From positions 1 through 13,589 of the forward strand of contig JAKAIQ010000030.1 of NCBI GenBank assembly GCA_021825035.1: 13,589 bases of DNA, read 5' to 3'. The translations under genes and the position numbers were made by a program. The notes under the pieces are model-generated. The model searched no databases. It was not told where the DNA came from and worked only from the letters and a program-made list of their open reading frames with translations. Below, in pieces: positions 6,581 through 12,525 of the stretch. This DNA is from Deltaproteobacteria bacterium. GTDB taxonomy: Bacteria > Desulfobacterota > GWC2-55-46. How positions within the stretch are numbered: the first letter of the stretch is position 1; each line of letters begins with the position of its first letter.

Positions 6581-7414
6581 ATGACATCCAGGGACATAAA
6601 GAAGATAGGGATCGTCGGCGCGGGTACCATGGGCAGGGGCATAGCCCAGGTGTTCGCCCTGTTCAACTACCCGGTCGTGCTCATAGACAGGGAGTCCGTC
6701 CTCGCCGAAGCCATCCCGAAGATCAAGGAGAGGACGGACTCCGGGCTATGGGACAGGGTGCGCGGCCTCATTACGGCCGCCGCCGACATCGAACGGGTCA
6801 GGGACTGCGATATGGTAATCGAGGCGGTTTACGAGGATATAGAGGTCAAAAGGGCCGTATTCGCGTCGCTCGGCTCCATATGCTCCGAGACGGCCATAAT
6901 AGCGACGAACACCTCGGCAATACCGATAGGCGAACTCGCGGGGTCGATAAAGAACCCATCCCGCTTCGCGGGCATGCATTTCATGCACCCGCCTAAGGTC
7001 ATGAAGCTCGTGGAGGTCGTAAAGGGGGCAAAGACGTCGGACGAGACCATCGAGGCCATAGAAGGGCTTGCGAAGGCGATAGAGAAGGTCCCCGCCGTGG
7101 TCAACGACACGCCGGGGTTCGTCTCCAACAGGCTCCTGTTCGCCCTGCTCGGCGAGGCGTTCCGCATACTGGATGGCGGCATAGCGACGAAGGCCAACAT
7201 AGACACGGTCATGAAGCACGGCATGAACCATCCCATGGGCCCCATAGAGCTCGCCGACTTCATGGGCCTCGACATCTGCCTGCATATAATGGAATTCCTG
7301 CACAGGAGCCTCGGAGACGAGAAATACAGGCCTGCCGACGGGCTTAAAGCCCTCGTGAAGGAAGGAAAGCTGGGCAGAAAGACCGGGGAGGGGTTTTACA
7401 GGTACACGCCTTAG
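6581..7414 (+). CDS. hbd: 3-hydroxyacyl-CoA (3-hydroxybutyryl-CoA) dehydrogenase
   Basis: A 277-aa NAD-dependent dehydrogenase oxidising 3-hydroxyacyl-CoA to 3-ketoacyl-CoA. GAGTMGRGIAQVFA (residues 13-26) is the NAD-binding motif. NTSAIPIGELA carries Ser112, GMHFMHPP carries His133 and MKLVEV carries Glu145 of the catalytic group. The C-terminal domain has NDTPGFVSNRLL, HPMGPIELADFMGLD and GKLGRKTGEGFYRY. The start is ATG 6581, which has a perfect AGGAGGA seven bases before it; the frame is open further upstream but without family similarity. Two oddities stand out. The family HFFNP reads HFMHP here, and the linker between the NAD motif and DCDMVIEA is about ten residues shorter than in clostridial Hbd, as judged from memory. 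It completes the hydratase-thiolase-dehydrogenase set. Confidence 0.93.
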   Translation: MTSRDIKKIGIVGAGTMGRGIAQVFALFNYPVVLIDRESVLAEAIPKIKERTDSGLWDRVRGLITAAADIERVRDCDMVIEAVYEDIEVKRAVFASLGSICSETAIIATNTSAIPIGELAGSIKNPSRFAGMHFMHPPKVMKLVEVVKGAKTSDETIEAIEGLAKAIEKVPAVVNDTPGFVSNRLLFALLGEAFRILDGGIATKANIDTVMKHGMNHPMGPIELADFMGLDICLHIMEFLHRSLGDEKYRPADGLKALVKEGKLGRKTGEGFYRYTP

Positions 7415-7415
7415 A

Positions 7416-7454
7416 CGGCCGCCGCTTTCCGCAACCCGCGGTAGCCGCTCTTTT
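7416..7454 (+). terminator. Probable intrinsic terminator of the beta-oxidation operon
   Basis: Starting two bases after the dehydrogenase stop, CGGCCGCCGC (7416-7425) can pair with GCGGTAGCCG (7438-7447), with one mismatch and one G-T pair around a 12-base loop. It is followed by CTCTTTT. The T-run is short, so efficiency is uncertain, but the location between converging genes fits. Confidence 0.45.
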
Positions 7455-7494
7455 CAGAATATCGCGTCTTTGGAACCAAAAACATCGCGTCGCT

Positions 7495-7974
7495 TCATTG
7501 CGTGACGGCTTCCTTCATCTTCATGCCTTTATCAACCATCGTCTGGCCCTGTTTCATCAGCGCGCCGCCTTCCCGCATCATTTTCGACCTGGCCATTTTG
7601 CCTTCCATCATCAGCTTGCCGTCGTTCTTCAGCTTATCCCCGGCCTTCGTCATCGCGCTGTCTTTCATCTCTTTACCTTTGTCTATCATCGCCTGGCCTT
7701 CATTCATCATCGATGAGCCTTCCTTCTTCATGGAGGCCTTATCCATCGTCCCTTTTTTCATCATCTTTCCCTTTTCGATGAGCATCCGGCCCTTGTCCAT
7801 CATCGCCTGGCCCTTTTGGGCCATCGACTGCCCCTTTTCCATCGTCGCCTGGCCTTTTTGCATCATCTTCTGGCCCTCTTTCATCATATCTCCGGCTTGC
7901 GACAAGTTGACCACGATGAAAAGCATGAGCGCCGTGTAGATGACCGCCGCAATCGATACGAATATCTTTTTCAT
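7495..7974 (-). CDS. Exported Met/Lys/Gly-rich heptad-repeat protein, unknown function
   Basis: A 159-aa protein I cannot assign to a named family. Residues 1-27 form a signal peptide or anchor (MKKIFVSIAAVIYTALMLF then IVVNLSQA), with a plausible cleavage after Ala27. The rest is a degenerate seven-residue repeat of the type MMxKGQx. Glycines fall at residues 34, 41, 48, 55, 62 and 69, again at 86, 93 and 100, and at 136, 143 and 150. By my count 29 of 159 residues are Met. There is no Cys, His or Trp anywhere, and the only Phe and Tyr residues are in the first 20. A long amphipathic helix or coiled coil with Met on one face is likely. Candidate roles are membrane-surface or metal (Cu+) association, or an oxidant sink; none is demonstrated. 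The ATG has a strong AAGGAGG ribosome site. It lies downstream of the GT-C gene on the same strand. Confidence 0.82.
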   Translation of the reverse strand: MKKIFVSIAAVIYTALMLFIVVNLSQAGDMMKEGQKMMQKGQATMEKGQSMAQKGQAMMDKGRMLIEKGKMMKKGTMDKASMKKEGSSMMNEGQAMIDKGKEMKDSAMTKAGDKLKNDGKLMMEGKMARSKMMREGGALMKQGQTMVDKGMKMKEAVTQ

Positions 7975-8003
7975 GATAGACCCTCCTTATGGCGTCCGCT
8001 GGT

Positions 8004-8019
8004 TTTAAAGCTCTTTAAA
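8004..8019 (-). promoter_or_regulatory. AT-rich inverted repeat upstream of the Met-repeat gene
   Basis: TTTAAAG (8004-8010) and CTTTAAA (8013-8019) are perfect arms around a 2-base centre, about 30-45 bases before the ATG at 7974. The size and position suit a repressor or activator site, or a small hairpin in the leader. No regulator gene is nearby to support a specific assignment. Confidence 0.3.
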
Positions 8020-8044
8020 GGCGTTGAGGCGATGACCGGAAGAC

Positions 8045-8082
8045 ACTTGAAAAGGGTAACCCTGAAACTTTTTTTGTCAAGT
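8045..8082 (-). promoter_or_regulatory. Nested inverted repeat with embedded TTGACA box
   Basis: The outer arms ACTTGA (8045-8050) and TCAAGT (8077-8082) enclose an inner pair AGGGT/ACCCT around one base (8053-8063) and a T7 run. Read leftward, a perfect TTGACA box (complement of 8075-8080) lies at one edge, but I find no good -10 at 16-18 bases (best is TACCCT). It could be an operator overlapping a -35 element for the Met-repeat gene. Confidence 0.3.
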
Positions 8083-8104
8083 CGCGGCGATAACGCCTTG
8101 AAGC

Positions 8105-8121
8105 GGCCTCCGGGCGAGGCC
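8105..8121 (-). other. GC hairpin just after the GT-C gene stop
   Basis: GGCCTC (8105-8110) and GAGGCC (8116-8121) form a perfect 6-bp stem with a 5-base loop, 6 bases past the TAA of the glycosyltransferase gene. No T-run follows directly in the leftward direction, so intrinsic termination is doubtful. It may protect the 3' end of the mRNA. Confidence 0.35.
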
Positions 8122-8127
8122 CTGCCG

Positions 8128-9441
8128 TTACGCGGGCCTTTTCCGCATGCGTTCGGAAACGAGCCCGAGAAGCCTGTCGACGGCGACCACCAATATTACC
8201 GCGAAGCCGAGGGTCGAGAGGTAGAGCCTGTGCTCAAAGATAACATCCGCTATCGGAAAAAAGCTCGACGTCGGCGCGAGAATGAGGAAAAACCAGAAGA
8301 TGAAGAAAGACGCGGCAAGACAATCGGTCTTTTTCGCGCCTGCGCTGGCCTTCCTCGATCTCAGGAACAGATAGACGCCTGACGCCAGTATGAAAAGGAG
8401 TATGGCGAGGGATGCCGCTGGCGGGAGCATGGGGATGTTGAGGACGGCCCCCCTGTGCGCTTCAGGGACCTTGAAAAGGGTTTTTGCCAGCGGGAAGTCA
8501 TAGTCGAGGTTCTGGTTCATCGGCACGAAAAGGAGAGAGATGTAATAGACGATGACGTCGAACTGGGTAAAGAGGTACTCCTCAGGGCTAATGCCCTCGA
8601 CCGCAAACCCGGCGGTTGCCGCCGGATGGGCGTTGGCGGCGGCCATGCTTGCGGCCGGCGGCCCTCCCTTGAGCGAGGCTATTATCGACGAATCCCTGCT
8701 GAGGTCGCCGAACCCGCTCATGGGGACGATGTCGTGCGCCGTAAAGAACAGCATGAGCGCAAAAAGAGCAAGATAGACCGGCCACCTCGAAAAGACCTTT
8801 TGGAAGCTTCCCTTGCCTATGAAGTAGAAGTCGTAGAGCAGAGCGGCGAACGGGAACGTGAAGGCGGTCTCTTTCGAGTAGAACCCGAGGACGTAAAAAG
8901 CCGACGTTGCGGCGTAGAGCAGCCCCCGCCTGAGCCAGGTCGAGGCGAAGGCCGCCCTTCGGAAGGCGAGAAGGCCGAGGAGATAGAAGAGCGCGGCGAG
9001 CGATTCCATCCTCTGCACTATGTATGTTACGGCCTGCGTCTGAACCGGATGAAGCGCGAATATGAGCGCCGAGAACGCGGCGACCTTCTTTGCCCTCGCC
9101 TCGTCCTCATCCCTGAATATGCCGAGGACGAGGAAATACGCGGCCATGGCGTTGAGGATATGTATAGACACGTTCACGACATGGTATCCGGCCACGTCGA
9201 GGCCGCCCATGGCGTAGTTAAGCGCGAAGCTCGCCATGGTCACGCCCCTCTGCCCCATTAAAAGCGCCGGGACGTTCGCAAGCGACCTGATCGACTCGTT
9301 TTCGGTTATCGACGGCTGATCGTCAAACTGGAAACTCGCGCTGAAGGTGTTTGAATAGGCGAGGAGAACCAGCGCGGCGAGGACAGGCAGGAATATCGGC
9401 TGAAACAGCCTGCTCGAATATATCCGTTCTATCCGTTGCAC
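8128..9441 (-). CDS. GT-C membrane glycosyltransferase, TMTC/DUF1736-like, without TPRs
   Basis: A 437-aa multi-pass membrane protein of the GT-C superfamily, which transfers sugars from polyprenyl-phosphate donors on the outer face of the membrane. After the first transmembrane helix (about residues 13-30) comes a loop with the acidic pair Asp40-Asp41 in FQFDDQPSITEN. Then follow HVVNVSIHILNA (87-98), HPVQTQAVTYIVQRMESLAALFY (131-153, written here in full as the family hallmark segment beginning HPVQTQAVTY) and LTQ-like FTQFDVIVYYISLLFVP with QNLDYDFPL. Roughly nine to eleven hydrophobic segments are visible by eye. Relatives usually carry C-terminal TPRs; this one ends in VDRLLGLVSERMRKRPA with none. 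The start is GTG, 7 bases after the DUF2304 stop. The donor is probably made by the GT2 enzyme two genes upstream, but sugar and acceptor are unknown. Confidence 0.82.
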   Translation of the reverse strand: MQRIERIYSSRLFQPIFLPVLAALVLLAYSNTFSASFQFDDQPSITENESIRSLANVPALLMGQRGVTMASFALNYAMGGLDVAGYHVVNVSIHILNAMAAYFLVLGIFRDEDEARAKKVAAFSALIFALHPVQTQAVTYIVQRMESLAALFYLLGLLAFRRAAFASTWLRRGLLYAATSAFYVLGFYSKETAFTFPFAALLYDFYFIGKGSFQKVFSRWPVYLALFALMLFFTAHDIVPMSGFGDLSRDSSIIASLKGGPPAASMAAANAHPAATAGFAVEGISPEEYLFTQFDVIVYYISLLFVPMNQNLDYDFPLAKTLFKVPEAHRGAVLNIPMLPPAASLAILLFILASGVYLFLRSRKASAGAKKTDCLAASFFIFWFFLILAPTSSFFPIADVIFEHRLYLSTLGFAVILVVAVDRLLGLVSERMRKRPA

Positions 9442-9448
9442 GGCCCTC

Positions 9449-9832
9449 TCAGTCCCCCTCCTCCGCGCCTTCCCGCTTGCCGGGAACCTTTATACCGGCC
9501 TTTCTCATGGCGTCTTTAAGGAGCGCCAATTCCTGGGCGAGCATCTTGTTCTTCTCGTGGAAGATCGAGATGACGACCGAGAAATGGAGAGTTATGAGGA
9601 GGAGGAAGATGAAGGCCACGAGGAAAAGAAGCGACGGCGGGTACGCCACGCCCAGATACCCGGCAAACCTGTCGAGGAGCCCCTTTTTAAGGGAGAGTAC
9701 GGTTATGACGGTGGAGGCCGCAAGCCAGAGGACCGAATACTTCTCTTTGAGCAGCCCGCGCCTTATGAAGTCTATGACAAGGGCGAAGAGGACAATGGAC
9801 GCGATTATCGAGAATACCTGGAAGTAGTACAC
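9449..9832 (-). CDS. DUF2304-family small membrane protein
   Basis: A 127-aa protein with three hydrophobic helices (about residues 3-23, 32-50 and 63-88), a basic loop containing RRGLLKEKYSVLWL, which is the DUF2304 hallmark, and a charged, coiled C-terminal tail (HEKNKMLAQELALLKDAM). Proteins of this family are habitually encoded beside GT2 polyprenol-phosphate glycosyltransferases, which suggests they anchor or assist them; the biochemical role is not established to my knowledge. The start is GTG at 9832, two bases after the GT2 stop, so translation is probably coupled. It is followed closely by the GT-C gene. Confidence 0.85.
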   Translation of the reverse strand: MYYFQVFSIIASIVLFALVIDFIRRGLLKEKYSVLWLAASTVITVLSLKKGLLDRFAGYLGVAYPPSLLFLVAFIFLLLITLHFSVVISIFHEKNKMLAQELALLKDAMRKAGIKVPGKREGAEEGD

Positions 9833-9834
9833 TT

Positions 9835-10545
9835 CTACCCCGCCTTCTTGAGAAGATCGACGAATATGGCGAGCAAGACCTTTATCATGTAATATACGGA
9901 CCTGGCCGGGGTTATCGACGATTGCCCGCCCGACCTGCGCCGCATAGTTACAGGGACTTCCATTATACTAAATCCCATCCTGTGAAGCAATACGAGGGCC
10001 TCGACCTCGGGATAATCGTCCGGGTAATGGCGGCTGAAGTAAGCTATGCATCTTTTACCGGCGGCCCTGAACCCGGAGGTGGTGTCCGTCATCCGCACCT
10101 TTATTATGGCCGAGACGACCCTGGAGAATATCGACATTCCGGCGCTTCTGGCGAGCGACGGCCTGTAGTTTCCGTCGGAAAGGAACCTCGACCCCACGGC
10201 CATGTCGGCCATGCCCGTCAGCACCGGCCCGGCAAGGCGCGTTATCTCGTCCGCGGGGTGCTGTCCGTCGGCATCGACCTGGACGGCCACGTCATAGCCT
10301 CCGAGGCTCGCGTACCTGTAGCCGGTCTGCATCGCGGCCCCGATGCCCATATTGTAAGGGAGGCGAAGGACGTTCGCGCCGGCCCGCCCGGCGGCCGCGG
10401 CGGTGGCGTCATCGGAGCCGTCGTCTATGACGACGATGTCGGCGTCCGGCACGCTTTCCCTGACGTCGCGCACCACGGCCCCGACGTTCGCCTCCTCGTT
10501 GAACGCCGGGATTATGACGAGAAGTTTCGGTTTATGTTCTTGCAT
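9835..10545 (-). CDS. GT2 glycosyltransferase, polyprenol-phosphate sugar synthase type
   Basis: A 236-aa GT-A-fold, family 2 glycosyltransferase resembling dolichol-phosphate mannosyltransferase and undecaprenyl-phosphate glucosyltransferases. The motifs are IIPAFNEEANVG (residues 11-22), VVIDDGSDDAT (38-48), the metal-binding DADGQHP (91-97), AVGSRFLSDG, and RRRSGGQSSI near the C-terminus, followed by one hydrophobic helix (YYMIKVLLAIFVDLLKKAG). It lacks the two C-terminal transmembrane helices of GtrB/ArnC-like enzymes, so the DUF2304 neighbour may provide membrane attachment. The likely product is a polyprenyl-phosphate hexose used by the GT-C protein. The ATG at 10545 has GGGGAG 8 bases upstream, but that site is one arm of a strong hairpin. 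Confidence 0.9.
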   Translation of the reverse strand: MQEHKPKLLVIIPAFNEEANVGAVVRDVRESVPDADIVVIDDGSDDATAAAAGRAGANVLRLPYNMGIGAAMQTGYRYASLGGYDVAVQVDADGQHPADEITRLAGPVLTGMADMAVGSRFLSDGNYRPSLARSAGMSIFSRVVSAIIKVRMTDTTSGFRAAGKRCIAYFSRHYPDDYPEVEALVLLHRMGFSIMEVPVTMRRRSGGQSSITPARSVYYMIKVLLAIFVDLLKKAG

Positions 10546-10689
10546 CTAATGAACTCCCCGCGGCTTGCCGCGGGGTATCAGAACCATTTATTAAGGAAGT
10601 TGCAGAGCGCGCCGCCGGGGAATTAACCCTGAAAAGATTAAATTTTTTATTAACGACAACTTCCGCTTGTACTTGATAAGCTAAAGCGC
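10546..10689. other. Intergenic stretch at the GC-content boundary
   Basis: Between the GT2 start and the small Cys-rich ORF, this stretch carries a strong palindrome (10556-10575) and an AT-rich tract around 10630-10655 (AAATTTTTTATTAA). I could not pick a convincing promoter on either strand. Base composition changes about here: the cassette to the right is visibly more AT-rich than the genes to the left. Counting one line of each, 11161-11220 has 29 G/C of 60 and 5461-5520 has 43 of 60. No tRNA end, attachment-site repeat or transposon end was recognised. Confidence 0.5.
10556..10575 (-). repeat. Perfect GC-rich palindrome over the GT2 ribosome-binding site
   Basis: CCCCGCGGC (10556-10564) and GCCGCGGGG (10567-10575) are exact complements separated by TT. 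On the transcribed strand the 3' arm ends in GCGGGG, followed by AG, TTCATTAG and the GT2 ATG, so the GGGGAG Shine-Dalgarno is largely inside the stem. The context (GATAC before and AGTTCATT after, read leftward) resembles REP palindromes associated with RAYT transposases, as far as I remember them. Only one copy is in this window. Confidence 0.6.
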
Positions 10690-10902
10690 ATGTATGCCGA
10701 CATGACACTTGAGAACCGTGCTCCAAAGCATGCTAAAGGCGTCGGCAAGTATTTTTGCACCAACATTGACTGCAGCACTAGATTCGTGGCCTATTGCCCT
10801 TACAATATGGATATCGTGAGCAGCCGAAAAACTTTCCCAACCTGCCGGAACGCTAAGCCATCGGACTTCCACACTTGGGACATGCAACTGTGCCTATCAT
10901 AA
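10690..10902 (+). CDS. Small Cys-rich ORF, possible truncated zinc-finger domain
   Basis: A 70-codon frame, the only reasonable reading of an otherwise empty stretch. It has the pattern ENRAPKHAKGVGKYFCTNIDC, then CP, then TFPTCRN and FHTWDMQLC. Two N-terminal cysteines six positions apart, an F-rich segment and a terminal H-x5-C resemble the N-terminal zinc-binding module of CoiA-like and related nuclease-associated proteins, but this is a loose resemblance. The frame is open about 12 codons further upstream without a start codon, and the ATG has no good ribosome site. It ends in TAA at 10900-10902, overlapping the methyltransferase stop by six bases, tail to tail. That suggests truncation at a junction. 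It may be a remnant rather than a working gene. The antisense frame across the same bases shows nothing recognisable. Confidence 0.3.
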   Translation: MYADMTLENRAPKHAKGVGKYFCTNIDCSTRFVAYCPYNMDIVSSRKTFPTCRNAKPSDFHTWDMQLCLS

Positions 10903-12525
10903 GGCGCGGGAAGAATAAATCAGACGTTCCTTAGATAATAAATCGCTCCCACCTTCAAAGAGATTTGGCTGATTGGTAGTACCGCGTATAGAGACGTCTG
11001 GGAGAATATCCGCAAGGAACGTGACGTCTACACTTCCAAGTTCCCGTGGTTCTAGTTTGTAAAGCCCCCCCCCGTAGACTCGGCCCTCTCCGAGGAGTTC
11101 CGAAGGCGTGATTTGATTCAGTGCCTCCCAAATGCGGCGAATTAACATCTTATCCTGTCTGAGTGCGCGTATGAGAAATGCTTTCGGATACATTGCCAGA
11201 TAGACGTTGGCTACTGTAGCGCTAGATCTATTTAATATAAATCGAAAAGGCTGCCTGTTTCTGGTATTTCCGCGTCCAAGATAGGTGCACACAATTGGAG
11301 CAGCTGGCCGATTTTCTTGACTATACCACGGCGAGCGGTGACTACAAAGATATCGCTTATGCAGTTCACGTGCCTTGCCTTCTTGAATATACAGGAAAAG
11401 GGCAGGAAAGCGTATGCGGATTTCGTCCTCTGAAAGCTTTGTATTGAGAAGAAAGAGGCGGCGTTTAATATCAGGAGATCCGTCTCTCCTAGACCTTACT
11501 TCATCCTGCAGAAGATAGCGCGGACTCGGAAGAATGGGTGTGAAGACTTCCAGCGGTAAGTGTCGTGAAGCAATCTCCTCTTCAGAGAGGATAAAGAAGT
11601 TGTTATCACCAGTTGCGAGGCCACGCTTTATGCAAAAAAAGTCAGCAAGCGTCAAGACGCTGGAACGGCTACGAACATCAGAGGCAGGGAAGCGCGTCCA
11701 TTTTGGCTCATATGCAAGCGCACGTATTATAATATTTCGTGCGATATAAGGCTTGAAGAGCGTGCCACCAAAAGTAAATTTTACTTTATGATCTGGCGGT
11801 GGGGGTGCATTACGGAACCAAACGATGGCCGAAGAAACGAGTGCGTCAGCGAACTGAATATCGTTCGGGTCGAAACGGTGAATGTGCAGCAGAGTGACCC
11901 TATCGAGAAGATACCGCTTCACGGCCTGACCGTAGTTTACATCCAGAAACTCGCTTGGAATAAGCCAACCCGCAACGCCGTCGGCGGCCATCCACGAGTG
12001 CGAGATCCCAAGGAAGTGGCAGTAGAGGCCAGCAAGGCCGCTTATCTTCATGCCGCTTGCTTGCTGTGTGCGGAGCTGCAGGCGGCTCTTGTCGCCATTC
12101 TGCAGGTGGTGATGCCGCACGTATGGCGGGTTGCAGATAATGAGGTTGTAGCGCGGCGTGGGCTCGGCGTGCGTAAAGTCACCATGCTTAATGGTTATGC
12201 TATAGTCCTTCCAGAGCTGTTTCGCTGGTTCTCCGTAGTGCGGGTCAATTTCGAAACCCAAGGCTTCATCGATGCGTTTCTTCAGAAATATCTTGAGGAA
12301 CGCTGAATAAAACGAGCCAGTGCCTATGGCAGGGTCCAAGAAGCGAACCTTGGCACCAGACGGCAAGAGGGATGAGGCATAGGAGAGGATATCTTCCGCA
12401 AGCGCCGTAGGCGTGGCGAACTGTCCGAGGCGATTTCTCTCGGCATGAGTTTTGTGGCTATCGAGAGATGCTTGTAGCGTGAGGCGTTGCTGCTCTAACG
12501 AGTCGATTTTTCTATTCATGTTCAT
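10897..12525 (-). CDS. N6-adenine-type DNA methyltransferase of a XamI-like system
   Basis: A 542-aa DNA methyltransferase of the gamma (TaqI/Eco57I-like) N6-adenine class that should protect the sites cut by the adjacent XamI-type enzyme (GTCGAC for XamI itself). Motif X is RLGQFATPTALAEDIL (GQFATP at residues 34-39), motif I is FLDPAIGTGSF (62-72), motif IV is LIICNPPYVR (128-137), and GWLIPSEFLDVNYG follows. The C-terminal half is the presumed target-recognition region, with the conserved GRVYGGGLYKLEPREL near residue 482 onward. The start is ATG at 12525 within an ATGA overlap with the endonuclease stop. A longer ATG at 12564 would add 13 residues and overlap more; I judge it less likely. 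The Gly-Gly-Gly codons form a G9 tract. Composition is more AT-rich than the metabolic genes, consistent with transfer. Confidence 0.9.
   Translation of the reverse strand: MNMNRKIDSLEQQRLTLQASLDSHKTHAERNRLGQFATPTALAEDILSYASSLLPSGAKVRFLDPAIGTGSFYSAFLKIFLKKRIDEALGFEIDPHYGEPAKQLWKDYSITIKHGDFTHAEPTPRYNLIICNPPYVRHHHLQNGDKSRLQLRTQQASGMKISGLAGLYCHFLGISHSWMAADGVAGWLIPSEFLDVNYGQAVKRYLLDRVTLLHIHRFDPNDIQFADALVSSAIVWFRNAPPPPDHKVKFTFGGTLFKPYIARNIIIRALAYEPKWTRFPASDVRSRSSVLTLADFFCIKRGLATGDNNFFILSEEEIASRHLPLEVFTPILPSPRYLLQDEVRSRRDGSPDIKRRLFLLNTKLSEDEIRIRFPALFLYIQEGKARELHKRYLCSHRSPWYSQENRPAAPIVCTYLGRGNTRNRQPFRFILNRSSATVANVYLAMYPKAFLIRALRQDKMLIRRIWEALNQITPSELLGEGRVYGGGLYKLEPRELGSVDVTFLADILPDVSIRGTTNQPNLFEGGSDLLSKERLIYSSRAL
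11065..11073 (-). repeat. G9 homopolymer tract inside the methyltransferase gene
   Basis: Nine consecutive C on the plus strand (G9 in the coding strand) encode Gly-Gly-Gly in the motif YGGGLYKLEP. Loss of one G would read GGG-GGG-GGC-TTT-ACA-AAC-TAG, stopping almost at once and removing about the last 55 residues. Gain of one G shifts the same region into another frame. Such tracts are classical slippage sites for phase variation. Confidence 0.75.

Noticed and set aside
7530..7890. Regular 21-base periodicity that looks like a CRISPR or tandem repeat array
   Set aside because: The period is seven codons, the units are imperfect and all in one open frame, and there are no unique spacers.
7502..7939. 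Rightward hydrophobic frame opposite the Met-repeat gene, resembling a membrane protein
   Set aside because: The Met and Lys/Gln codons of the repeat read as His, Phe, Ile and Pro on the other strand, so the hydrophobicity and periodicity are a mirror of the real gene. The leftward frame has a signal peptide and an AAGGAGG site.
10681..10887. Leftward 68-codon frame antisense to the small Cys-rich ORF
   Set aside because: It has no recognisable motif or convincing ribosome site; the opposite strand has a more protein-like Cys/His pattern.
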